From: Metabacillus litoralis
Lineage (GTDB): Bacteria > Bacillota > Bacilli > Bacillales > Bacillaceae
DNA length: 64,000 bases
Assembly: GCF_003667825.1 (NCBI RefSeq)
Contig: NZ_CP033043.1
Coordinates: 3,266,001-3,330,000, forward strand
Reading direction: 5' to 3'
In this document: positions 1 through 7,744 of the stretch, piece after piece
Layout: every line of letters begins with the position of its first letter
How positions within the stretch are numbered: position 1 is the first letter of the stretch
Position numbers and translations under genes: made by a program
The notes under the pieces: model-generated
Databases searched by the model: none
The model's input: the letters and a program-made list of their open reading frames with translations, nothing else
What the model was told of the DNA's origin: nothing

Positions 1-489
1 GCTACCATACTTTTTAATTTGTGACTTTGCAAGGAGTTTCGCAATTGATAATGCAATGGGGGAGTTCCCACCTGTACCTGACAAGATTACACCGTGAATA
101 TCCGTTTGAAAGCGTTGTAGAAAACGTCTAACTAAAAAAGAGCCCATACTATGACCCATTAAAAATATAGGGATAGAGGGGTACTGCTCACGAACATGAT
201 CATAAACTTCCTTTAAATCTTCTACCACTTTCTCAAACCCATTATTTTCTGCAAAGTAACCACTATTTCCACTTTTTTCTCCTGTTCGTCCATGTCCCCG
301 ATGATCATTTCCAACCAAATAAATTCCATTAGAAACTAAGAATTGAGCAAATGTTTCATAACGTTTAATATGTTCAGCCATTCCATGTGACAACTGGATA
401 ACTGCTCTTGGTTTCTTTGTTTCATCCGACCATTTCACAACAAAAATTTCATGTCCATCTTTCATTGGTAACCAGTATTCTTTTTTCAA
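1..489 (-). CDS. alpha/beta hydrolase (monoacylglycerol lipase/lysophospholipase-like), 3' end outside window
   Basis: The first 163 codons of a serine hydrolase are present; the C-terminus lies beyond base 1. The N-terminal part reads as an alpha/beta hydrolase of the Hydrolase_4 type, with an HGM oxyanion segment, a DHRGHGRT strand-turn and the nucleophile elbow GHSMGS. The catalytic Asp and His would be in the missing part. The family cleaves monoacylglycerols or lysophospholipids in the cytoplasm; the substrate here is unknown. No ATG fits: the start is a TTG 8 bases after an AAGGAG site. It follows glpD on the same strand by 53 bases, so it may be cotranscribed, and a lipid hydrolase releasing glycerol would suit that position. 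Confidence 0.8.
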   Translation of the reverse strand, partial: MKKEYWLPMKDGHEIFVVKWSDETKKPRAVIQLSHGMAEHIKRYETFAQFLVSNGIYLVGNDHRGHGRTGEKSGNSGYFAENNGFEKVVEDLKEVYDHVREQYPSIPIFLMGHSMGSFLVRRFLQRFQTDIHGVILSGTGGNSPIALSIAKLLAKSQIKKYGS

Positions 490-542
490 CTCATCCACTC
501 CTTAATAAGGGAGTTATAGCACTCTCCTCCCCCCTTCACAGC

Positions 543-2207
543 CTACCTTTCATCTACCGGTGTAACAGCATCTTTTAATTCTTGATCTAATTGTACCTGA
601 TAATACTTCATTTGATCTTCCGTCCAATTTAATTTTTTTGCCATGAACAGGATCACTTTTTCCTTCCAGGTAATCACCCAGTTACGATCAAAAAATAAAG
701 CTCCTGTCCGGCGGATAAAGAAATCAACCGGCTTCACCACCATTTCATGCTCGATGGCGTACATAAGCTGAGCATATACACCCCTTGATAAACCCATTTC
801 CTCATGACTATGATAGCTATTGCTGTACTCAAAAACTAAATCCACATTTGATCCGTATTGCTTTGCTAAAAAATGACCTTCTTCTTTCGTAAAACCGTAT
901 TTAACTGCTTCTACCTCTTTTTTCTTAATAAAAGCCATAAATCCCTTCGAACCGCCAACATTACCACCTGAGATTGGATATGTTTTCGTTTGAGAACGTT
1001 TGAAGGAAACGCCCTGTGAGGATTCACTGATTCTCTTTGAAACGAGATCCACTACTGACTCAGCCATTTTTCGATAGCCTGTTAATTTTCCACCAGCAAT
1101 TGTTATAAGCCCACTGTCAGCTTCCCAAATCTCATCCTTACGAGAAATCTCAGAAGGGTCTTTTCCTTTTTCGTAAATCAATGGACGCACTCCAGCCCAG
1201 CTTGATTCAACATCTTCCTTTGATAATTTCACATTCGGAAACATATACGTTATGCTGTTTAAAATATAATCTCGGTCTTCTGCAAGCATTTTTGGATTGG
1301 CTGTGTCTTCCTCGAAAAATGTATCTGTTGTCCCTACATACGTTTTCCCATCACGTGGAATAGCAAAAACCATTCGGCCGTCTGGTGTATCAAAATAAAC
1401 AGCTTGCTGAAGGGGAAAAGCAGATTGATCAAGTACTAAGTGAACTCCTTTAGTTAAACGGAGCTGTTTGTTATTTCTCGAATAATCCTTGTTCCGTACA
1501 TCATCCACCCAAGGACCAGCTGCATTTACAACTTTCTTGGCTGAGATGGTATATTGCGTATGTGTGAGCATATCCATCACTGTCGCACCTGACACTTTAT
1601 TATCTTTATATAAAAGATCAACTGCTTTTGCATAATTTACGATATGAGCTCCATTTTGAACAGCTGCCTTTAATACTTCAATCGTTAACCTTGCATCATC
1701 TGTTCGATATTCAACATAATAGCCCCCACCTTTTAACCCCTTTTTCTTAAGTAACGGCTCTTTACGTAATGTATCCTTTGCAGACAACATTTTACGGCGT
1801 TCTCCCTTTTTTACACTTGCTAAAAAATCATAAAATCGTAACGCAACGGAGGTAGTGAATGTGCCAAAGGTTCCTCCTTGGTGTATCGGCAACAGCATCC
1901 ATTCAGGGGTTGTGACATGTGGTCCATTTTCATACACAATTGCACGTTCTTTCCCAACCTCAGCCACCATCGCTACTTGAAATTGTTTTAAATATCTTAA
2001 TCCACCATGAACAAGTTTTGTTGAACGACTCGATGTTCCTGCAGAAAAATCCTGCATTTCAACAACTGCGACCTTCATCCCGCGAAGGACAGCATCCAAC
2101 GCAATCCCAGCCCCTGTAATTCCTCCCCCAATAACGAGCAAGTCGTATTCCTGTTTATCCATCGTTTCAAGAAGTGCACCTCTTGTTATACTTGAAAACT
2201 TCATCAT
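543..2207 (-). CDS. glpD: aerobic glycerol-3-phosphate dehydrogenase
   Basis: FAD-dependent, membrane-associated enzyme oxidising sn-glycerol-3-phosphate to dihydroxyacetone phosphate and passing electrons to the quinone pool. At 554 residues it has the family's usual length. The dinucleotide-binding GGGITGAG is at residues 27-34, followed by the [24 protein letters not shown] FAD signature, and the C-terminal DAO domain is intact. The sequence aligns almost throughout with B. subtilis GlpD as I remember it. The ATG follows an AAGGGG site. glpP lies upstream on the same strand, and between them are a separate promoter and a leader hairpin with a U-run, which fits GlpP-mediated antitermination. 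glpF and glpK do not lie between them here. Confidence 0.96.
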   Translation of the reverse strand: MMKFSSITRGALLETMDKQEYDLLVIGGGITGAGIALDAVLRGMKVAVVEMQDFSAGTSSRSTKLVHGGLRYLKQFQVAMVAEVGKERAIVYENGPHVTTPEWMLLPIHQGGTFGTFTTSVALRFYDFLASVKKGERRKMLSAKDTLRKEPLLKKKGLKGGGYYVEYRTDDARLTIEVLKAAVQNGAHIVNYAKAVDLLYKDNKVSGATVMDMLTHTQYTISAKKVVNAAGPWVDDVRNKDYSRNNKQLRLTKGVHLVLDQSAFPLQQAVYFDTPDGRMVFAIPRDGKTYVGTTDTFFEEDTANPKMLAEDRDYILNSITYMFPNVKLSKEDVESSWAGVRPLIYEKGKDPSEISRKDEIWEADSGLITIAGGKLTGYRKMAESVVDLVSKRISESSQGVSFKRSQTKTYPISGGNVGGSKGFMAFIKKKEVEAVKYGFTKEEGHFLAKQYGSNVDLVFEYSNSYHSHEEMGLSRGVYAQLMYAIEHEMVVKPVDFFIRRTGALFFDRNWVITWKEKVILFMAKKLNWTEDQMKYYQVQLDQELKDAVTPVDER

Positions 2208-2260
2208 TTCGACATCCCCTTAGCGTCAAATGTAAGGCTTAATAAAAGGACGGATTACTA

Positions 2261-2317
2261 ACAAAAAAGAGACCAAACAACATCATAGACAAGTGACTAT
2301 AATGTAGTTTGGTCTCT
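2261..2317 (-). terminator. leader terminator of glpD (probable GlpP antitermination target)
   Basis: The arms AGAGACCAAAC (2268-2278) and GTTTGGTCTCT (2307-2317) form an 11-bp stem, extended on the minus-strand RNA by a second paired segment with one mismatch and a G-U pair, then a U-run at 2267-2261. It lies between the glpD promoter and the glpD start, the position known for the B. subtilis glpD attenuator. It could also stop transcripts leaving glpP. Confidence 0.85.
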
Positions 2318-2350
2318 CCGATTCTCTAACCGTCTTATTAACTTATTTTT

Positions 2351-2379
2351 ATTGTAGCATTTTCCGTGCGGTATGGAAA
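2351..2379 (-). promoter_or_regulatory. candidate sigma-A promoter of glpD
   Basis: On the minus strand a TTTCCA -35 (2374-2379) and a TACAAT -10 (2351-2356) are spaced by exactly 17 bases, just downstream of glpP. Initiation near 2344 would give a leader of about 137 nt that contains the terminator at 2261-2317. The -10 is good; the -35 matches 4 of 6. Confidence 0.55.
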
Positions 2380-2404
2380 GATTTCTGTTCAATACGAACA
2401 CAGT

Positions 2405-2947
2405 CTACTTGCTGAATTTCCATAGCTCTCTTTTAGAAGTGGTAATCGCATCAGCACCCGCCTCAAGTGCCTTTTCCACTTCTTCCGGTGTCCGAATAAG
2501 ACCTCCGGCAAGAATCTTTGTTTTTGTTCGTTCCTTTACCTCTTGAATCATCCACGGCATTGCCCCTGGGAGCACCTCAATGTAATCAGGCTTTGTTTTT
2601 TCAAGTAAACGATAGCTTCTTTCCAAAGCATGTGAATCAATTAAAAACATTCGTTGAATGGCGACAACACCCTTTTGCTTTGCTTTTAAAATCACATTAG
2701 ATTTTGTAGAAATAAGACCATACGGATCAAACTCCTGGCATATGTATTCAGCAGCATAATCATCATTTTTCAGCCCATGTATTAAATCAACATGGTAAAT
2801 CAACTTTTTATGATGCTGCTCTGCTAATTTATGAAAATTGCCTAATTGAGAAATGTGAGTTTCAAGGAATATTCCGATCTCATAATCACTTTGTAAAAAT
2901 TTCTCAAACTGTTTGATTGAGGAAAAAGCCGGTAAAATTTTTTGCAT
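2405..2947 (-). CDS. glpP: glycerol-3-phosphate responsive antiterminator
   Basis: GlpP binds glycerol-3-phosphate and the leader RNA of glp genes, allowing read-through of leader terminators and stabilising glpD mRNA. The 180-residue product has a TIM-barrel-like fold. Typical segments are the opening LPAFSSIKQFEKFLQ, HVDLIHGL, a YGLISTK region, a KPDYIEVLPGAMPW segment and a C-terminal ILAGGLIRTPEEV phosphate-binding region. The ATG follows AAAGGAAAGGA. It is directly upstream of the glpD leader, so regulator and target sit side by side. In B. subtilis it precedes glpFK; here it precedes glpD only. Confidence 0.95.
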   Translation of the reverse strand: MQKILPAFSSIKQFEKFLQSDYEIGIFLETHISQLGNFHKLAEQHHKKLIYHVDLIHGLKNDDYAAEYICQEFDPYGLISTKSNVILKAKQKGVVAIQRMFLIDSHALERSYRLLEKTKPDYIEVLPGAMPWMIQEVKERTKTKILAGGLIRTPEEVEKALEAGADAITTSKRELWKFSK

Positions 2948-3144
2948 GGTAGTTCCTTTCCTTTAAATAAAAGTTCTATACCAAGCTTAAATTTAAATAA
3001 CGGATTTGTAAATAAAAGGTTTTGGCATGAATCTGAAAAGCAAAAAATGGATAGGGATATGATTTCGTTAGTTTATAAGGAAAAGTCACGTTTCTACTAA
3101 CTTTCATTTATAAGAACTTTTCCCCTTTCTAGCATTTTAGTAGT

Positions 3145-3181
3145 AAGAAAACGACCGTGGTATACCCAATCCCACGATCGT
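3145..3181 (-). terminator. terminator of the Fur-controlled operon
   Basis: Arms ACGACCGTGG (3151-3160) and CCACGATCGT (3172-3181) form a 10-bp stem that keeps a G-U pair on the minus-strand RNA, followed by UUUUCUU. It lies just past the stop of the FbpA-like gene. Confidence 0.8.
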
Positions 3182-3186
3182 TATTT

Positions 3187-3366
3187 TCACCTTAATCCGC
3201 TATGCACATGATGTCCCGTTACTGCTTTATACTCACTCTCCAACTCACTAAGAGTTAGTTCATATAATTGACGATTATCTGAAGATTTATAGTAATCTAG
3301 CCTTAACAATTGCTGAATGACCTGTTCCTTTTTCAAGCGAATTGCTTTTTTAAAGATTTCACCCAT
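3187..3366 (-). CDS. fbpA: Fur-regulated basic protein, FbpA family
   Basis: A 59-residue, lysine-rich protein with the FbpA family pattern: a basic N-terminal helix (FKKAIRLKKEQVIQQLL), then DYYKSSDNRQLYELTLSELE and a short tail. In B. subtilis such proteins are made under iron starvation and are proposed helpers of the sRNA FsrA in the iron-sparing response. An upstream in-frame ATG would add 19 residues, but the AAGGAGTGG site sits correctly before the ATG at 3366, so the shorter form is preferred. It is the last gene of the operon, 37 bases after the 139-residue gene, and is followed by a good terminator. The family assignment is from sequence pattern; which Fbp paralogue it is cannot be settled here. 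Confidence 0.8.
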   Translation of the reverse strand: MGEIFKKAIRLKKEQVIQQLLRLDYYKSSDNRQLYELTLSELESEYKAVTGHHVHSGLR

Positions 3367-3403
3367 ATTCGTCCACTCCTTTATTAAAGAATGATAGGAA
3401 AAT

Positions 3404-3823
3404 CTACAAAAATTGACTTTCAATCTCCATTTGATGAAGAAAGTGCTCTAATCTTACTTTAAGTTCCGATGACTCTTTTAAGCATTTTGTGCTATGCAAA
3501 AAAGAGGGTTCATCACCTTTCCCCAGCGACTGATCTATTTGAAACTTTAAATGATTTATTTTTAATTCAATATCCACTAATGAAGCTAGATAACCTTTCG
3601 TAAAATATTTATCTAAATCGTCCAGAGCCATATAAAAATGCCAATGTCTATTTAAGATGACTAAAATATACCACCCTGTATCAAAAAGAAATTTTTTATC
3701 ATTTGTCACTTCAATAAAGTCCTCTTTTTTAATTTCAAGAACATCTGAGTGATCTCCGTCCGGACAAAAACAATCAACTATATGCTCAAACGATTTGGTT
3801 ACAATTAAATAATGATGATGCAT
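3404..3823 (-). CDS. hypothetical protein with possible C-terminal IDEAL-like segment
   Basis: I do not recognise this 139-residue protein with certainty. The N-terminal half is mixed beta (HYLIVTKSFEHIVDCFCPDGD, then a WYILVILNRHWHFYMAL strand pair followed by DDLDKYF). The C-terminal third (about residues 90-130) is helical and resembles the IDEAL domain of Bacillus proteins such as YpiB, but the match is weak. The ATG follows a strong AGGAGG, 12 bases after the stop of the upstream gene, so it is translated as part of the operon behind the Fur boxes. A role in iron limitation is inferred from context only. Confidence 0.7.
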   Translation of the reverse strand: MHHHYLIVTKSFEHIVDCFCPDGDHSDVLEIKKEDFIEVTNDKKFLFDTGWYILVILNRHWHFYMALDDLDKYFTKGYLASLVDIELKINHLKFQIDQSLGKGDEPSFLHSTKCLKESSELKVRLEHFLHQMEIESQFL

Positions 3824-3835
3824 GTACTTTCCTCC

Positions 3836-4594
3836 TTAATGCCAGTTATTTTTAATTCTGTTCGGTCTTACCGGATGATCCTCCTGACATCTGTCAGTAA
3901 ATGGACAATTAACACAATCACTTAATGAACCGTTTTGAACCAATTCTTTCATATATTCCAAATACATAACACCTTTTGGAATATCCTTCACAGAAGGAGT
4001 TGTAACAAATACTTCTCCCTCCATTAAAGAGTAAATCTCAATTCTTTCTGGTAAAATGCCAAAAGCTTCGTAAGAGAAAACGGCTAGTAAATGAGTGTAA
4101 AGATCTATTAATTCCTGGTCTGCATCCACAAGGAATTTTTTAATAGTAAATGACTTTATTGACCATTCAACCAATTCAAGTGTAATGGAAAACTGCATCT
4201 CCAATCCCTTCATATATGTATGAAGCTTCTCATATAAAATCAAAGGTGGTATGTCATGGTCTTTGGTAGAAAGAAACTGCAAAAGATGATCAGTTGTTTT
4301 GGCCAAAACCATATAATATTTCTCTTTAGACTGAAAGTAGCGAAGACTAACATTACTCCAATAACGATCAATTAACTTAAAGGCCATTAACTTTGTCTGT
4401 TCTTTTACTGGCAACTGATAATAAGCCTGAACAACTCCATTAATAAGTAATTGAACAATCTGTCTCCACCTTATATCACTTTCTTTTCCCTCTAGAGTTT
4501 GCTGGTAATAAATTTTATATGGACATTTAATAAATGACTCTAAATGCTCATCAGTCATCGGACTTATATAAGTCTGGTTGTTTTTATGTACCAT
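3836..4594 (-). CDS. PD-(D/E)XK nuclease-fold protein with AddB/Cas4-type iron-sulfur cysteines, catalytic residues not evident
   Basis: A 252-residue protein whose ends match the RecB-like nuclease group with an iron-sulfur clasp: one Cys near the N-terminus (CPYKIYY, C24) and a C-terminal C-x2-C-x5-C (C227, C230, C236), the arrangement that binds a 4Fe-4S cluster in AddB and Cas4. A helix-rich middle and a 'LYTHLLAVFSYEAFG' segment recall the QxxxY motif region. The D-x(n)-(D/E)-x-K strand expected before it reads instead as a run around SFTIKKFLVDAD, so I see no clear active site. The ATG follows AAGGAAGGG. It belongs to the operon behind two Fur boxes. An iron-sulfur protein induced by iron starvation could act as a sensor or RNA/DNA-binding protein; that is inference. 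Confidence 0.65.
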   Translation of the reverse strand: MVHKNNQTYISPMTDEHLESFIKCPYKIYYQQTLEGKESDIRWRQIVQLLINGVVQAYYQLPVKEQTKLMAFKLIDRYWSNVSLRYFQSKEKYYMVLAKTTDHLLQFLSTKDHDIPPLILYEKLHTYMKGLEMQFSITLELVEWSIKSFTIKKFLVDADQELIDLYTHLLAVFSYEAFGILPERIEIYSLMEGEVFVTTPSVKDIPKGVMYLEYMKELVQNGSLSDCVNCPFTDRCQEDHPVRPNRIKNNWH

Positions 4595-4639
4595 TTAGAA
4601 TCCCTTCCTTTTTCCGCTAAATGAAATTCGTTCTCATTG

Positions 4640-4765
4640 TTAATCATAATCAAGTAGACCTGCTCCACAGCAGGGACAGACCGGATCATCATGATTTTCT
4701 GTACATTCGAGAAAACCGCAAAGTGCACAATAATTAAATATAATGATGGGCGTTGTCTGTTCCAT
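4640..4765 (-). CDS. small cysteine-rich protein (41 aa), zinc-ribbon/rubredoxin-like
   Basis: A short open frame with a good AAGGAG site encodes 41 residues with six cysteines: C-x2-C (13, 16), C21, C30 and a C-x-C-C cluster (30, 32, 33). The paired spacing (YCALCG ... CPCCGAG) suggests a metal knuckle like a zinc ribbon or small rubredoxin. Two ATGs are adjacent; the second (4765) has the better spacing of 6 bases, the first would add one Met. It is the first gene after two Fur boxes and a sigma-A promoter. I do not recognise a named family. The combination of ribosome site, promoter and Cys pattern makes it credible despite its size. Confidence 0.65.
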   Translation of the reverse strand: MEQTTPIIIFNYCALCGFLECTENHDDPVCPCCGAGLLDYD

Positions 4766-4782
4766 CATACACTCCTTGTAGA

Positions 4783-4842
4783 TGAAAATGATTATCATTA
4801 TCCTTTGAGGATATTTTAAATGAAAACAATTCTCAATGTCAA
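4783..4842 (-). promoter_or_regulatory. Fur-controlled promoter with two Fur boxes
   Basis: On the minus strand a TTGACA -35 (4837-4842) and TAAAAT -10 (4813-4818) are 18 bases apart. Two 7-1-7 Fur boxes are visible: TGAAAACAATTCTCA (4821-4835, 12 of 14 to TGATAAT-n-ATTATCA), covering the spacer, and TGAAAATGATTATCA (4783-4797, 13 of 14), just downstream of the likely start of transcription. This placement gives direct repression by Fur-Fe of the operon 4765-3187. A weaker box-like sequence lies at 4622-4636 before the next gene. Confidence 0.85.
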
Positions 4843-4925
4843 GCAGATCTTATGACTTTGTTTTTAGACGTAATACATGAGAAAAATGAACAGAAATGTT
4901 TTCGTGGAAACATTTAATGGCATAC

Positions 4926-4955
4926 AAAAAAGCTTGGTGACCAGCCAAGCTTTTT
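4926..4955. terminator. bidirectional terminator ending the FsrA-like RNA
   Basis: AAAAGCTTGG (4928-4937) pairs with CCAAGCTTTT (4945-4954) around a 7-base loop, with T-runs on both strands. Confidence 0.85.
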
Positions 4956-5068
4956 CACTATATAGGGGGTTGGGGAAAATCGAGTTTCAAGATGAATCAA
5001 GGCAACCCTGCTTTGAACGACCGCTTAGTGACGACTATGTAAAGTAAGGTGTAATTGATTATCTCTAT
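4926..5068 (-). ncRNA. fsrA: FsrA-like iron-responsive small RNA (candidate)
   Basis: A consensus sigma-A promoter overlapped by a Fur box (5075-5103) drives about 140 nt that lack a start codon with a ribosome site and end in a strong hairpin-plus-U-run (4926-4955). The RNA carries a single-stranded, cytosine-rich stretch just before the terminator (complement of 4957-4980: TTTTCCCCAACCCCCTATA). FsrA of B. subtilis is a Fur-repressed RNA that pairs through C-rich stretches with ribosome sites of iron-protein mRNAs. The neighbouring FbpA-like gene supports this. The length is longer than B. subtilis FsrA as I recall it, and the 5' end is only inferred from the promoter. Confidence 0.65.
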
Positions 5069-5074
5069 AATCAT

Positions 5075-5103
5075 ATGATAATGATTCTCAATATCATTGT
5101 CAA
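5075..5103 (-). promoter_or_regulatory. sigma-A promoter with Fur box for the FsrA-like RNA
   Basis: TTGACA (5098-5103), 17-base spacer, TATCAT (5075-5080) on the minus strand. The box TGATAATGATTCTCA (5076-5090) matches the Fur 7-1-7 consensus at 13 of 14 and overlaps -10 and spacer. A further perfect inverted repeat, TGATTAT-4-ATAATCA, lies just downstream over the presumed start of transcription. Confidence 0.85.
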
Positions 5104-5224
5104 TGGCTTTTATTAATTTTATTAGTTTTTTTTGTTTATTGATGGAGAGCACTAGGTGCAAGTAGTCTTTGTGTACTGTTGGTTTCACGTTTCTTTTCAC
5201 TTTTTATGATCGGCTTAGAGAAAT

Positions 5225-7640
5225 TCGGCTATTATCGGGAGACATTTTGGTCTCAAGGCCTGATTTGTGTCCCGATTCTTATACTATTGAGACACATTTT
5301 GTTTCCACGACCTGTTTTTTGTCCCGATTCCTCTTCTATCGGGACACATTTTGTTTCCTCGACCTGTTTTTTGTCCCGATTCCTCTACTATCGGGACACA
5401 TTTTGGTCTCATGACCGGATTTCTGTCCCGATTCCTCTACTATCGGGACACATTTTGTTTCCACGACCTGATTTCTGTCCCGATTCCTCTACTATCGAGA
5501 CACATCTTGTTCTCATGACCTGATTTGTGTCCGGATTCCTCCACTATCGGGACACATTTTGATCCCATGACCTAATTTTTGTCCCGATTCCTCTTCTATC
5601 GGGACACACTTTGATCCCACGACCTAATTTGTGGCCCGATTCCTCTACTATCGGGACACATCTTGATCAATTGACCTGTTTTTTGTCCCGATTCCTCTAC
5701 TATCGGGACACACTTTGATCCCATGACCTGATTTCTGTCCCGATTCCTCTACTATCGAGACACATCTTGATTCCACGACCTGATTTGTGGCCCGATTCCT
5801 CCACTATCGGGACACATTTCGATCCCATGACCTGATTTCTGTCCCGATTCCTCTACTATCGAGACACACCTTGATCCCATGACCTGATTTCTGTCCCGAT
5901 TCCTCTACTATCGAGACACATCTTGATCCCATGACCTGATTTCTGTCCCGATTCCTCTACTATCGAGACACATCTTGATCCCATGACCTGATTTCTGTCC
6001 CGATTCCTCTACTATCGAGACACATCTTGATCCCATGACCTGATTTGTGGCCCGATTCCTCCATTATCGGGACACATTTCGATCCCATGACCTAATTTTT
6101 GTCCCGATTCCTCTTCTATCGGGACACACTTTGATCCCACGACCTAATTTGTGTCCCGATTCCTCTACTATCGGGACACATCTTGATCAATTGACCTGTT
6201 TTTTGTCCCGATTCCTCTACTATCGGGACACACTTTGATCCCATGACCTGATTTCTGTCCCGATTCCTCTACTATCGAGACACATCTTGATTCCACGACC
6301 TGATTTGTGGCCCGATTCCTCCACTATCGGGACACATTTCGATCCCATGACCTGATTTCTGTCCCGATTCCTCTACTATCGAGACACACCTTGATCCCAT
6401 GACCTGATTTCTGTCCCGATTCCTCTTCTATCGAGACACATCTTGATCCCATGACCTGATTTCTGTCCCGATTCCTCTACTATCGAGACACATCTTGATC
6501 CCACGACCTGATTTGTGTCCCGATTCCTCCACTATCGGGACACATTTCGATCCCATGACCTAATTTGTGTCCAAATTCCTCTACTATTGGGACACACCTT
6601 GATCCCTCGACCTGATTTGTGTCCCAATGCCTCTACTATCGGGACACACCTTGATCCCTCGACCTGATTTGTGTCACGATTCCTCTTCTATCGAGACACA
6701 CCTTGATCCCATGACCTGATTTCTGTCCCGATTCCTCTACTATCGAGACACATCTTGATCCCATGACCTGATTTGTGTCCAGATTCCTCCACTATCGGGA
6801 CACATTTCGATCCCATGACCTAATTTGTGTCCAGATTCCTCTTCTATCGGGACACACTTTGATCCCACGACCTAATTTGTGTCCCGATTCCTCTACTATC
6901 GGGACACATCTTGATCAATTGACCTGTTTTTTGTCCCGATTCCTCTACTATCGGGACACACCTTGATCCCATGACCTGATTTCTGTCCCGATTCCTCTTC
7001 TATCGAGACACATCTTGATTCCACGACCTGATTTGTGGCCCGATTCCTCCACTATCGGGACACATTTCGATCCCATGACCTGATTTCTGTCCCGATTCCT
7101 CTACTATCGAGACACACCTTGATCCCATGACCTGATTTCTGTCCCGATTCCTCTTCTATCGAGACACATCTTGATCCCATGACCTGATTTCTGTCCCGAT
7201 TCCTCTTCTATCGGGACACATCTTGATCCCACGACCTGATTTGTGGCCCGATTCCTCCACTATCGGGACACATTTCGATCCCATGACCTGTATTTTGTCC
7301 CGATTCCTCTACTATCGAGACACATCTTGATCCCACGACCTGATTTCTGTCCCGATTCCTCTTCTATCGAGACACACCTTGATCCCACGACCTAATTTAT
7401 GTCCCGATTCCTCCACTATCGGGACACATTTCAATCCCACGACCTGATTTCTGTCCCGATTCCTCTACTATCGAGACACATCTTGATCCCATAACCTGAT
7501 TTGTGTTCCGATTCCTCCACTATCGGGACACATTTCAATCCCACGACCGGTTTCTTGTCCCGATTCCTCTTCTATCGAGACACATTTTAATCCCACGACC
7601 GGTTTCTTGTCCCGATTCCTCTTCTATCGAGACAAGGTTT
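5225..7640. repeat. tandem array of 46 palindromic 52-bp units
   Basis: A palindrome core (left arm TGTCCCGAT, 9-base loop TCCTCTACT, right arm ATCGGGACA or ATCGAGACA) recurs every 52 bases, from 5268 to 7634. The left-arm CCC sits at 5271, 5323, 5375, 5427, 5479 and 5531, and the last at 7611, exactly 45 x 52 from the first. The linker (about ACATCTTGATCCCATGACCTGATTT) is also repeated, so there are no unique spacers and this is not a CRISPR. Degenerate half-units extend to about 5219 and 7675. Reading frames run through the array because 52 is not a multiple of three and the unit lacks stops on the plus strand; they have no ribosome sites and should not be annotated as genes. Confidence 0.95.
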
Positions 7641-7744
7641 GCACTCCAGAACTGATCCTTGTTCTGATTCTGTCTTTCTGCGTGCAATTCTTGTTTGTTA
7701 ACTTTCATTAAAGAGACCTCTCCCTTCCGAAGTCAGAGTCTCGC

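Noticed and set aside
4997..5200. 67-codon frame on the minus strand over the Fur-box promoter
   Set aside because: It would span the TTGACA/TATCAT promoter and Fur box of the sRNA candidate and has no ribosome site.
5169..6966. Several open frames of 60-114 codons on the plus strand through the first array
   Set aside because: They arise because a stop-free 52-bp unit is read in rotating frames; there are no ribosome sites and the predicted peptides are just translated repeats.
5225..7640. CRISPR array
   Set aside because: The sequence between palindromes is itself repeated, so there are no unique spacers, and no cas genes are in the window.
7706..7744. Terminator after the aldehyde dehydrogenase gene
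   Set aside because: The GAGAC..GTCTC stem is bulged with a large loop and the following U-run is poor, so it is not listed as a feature.
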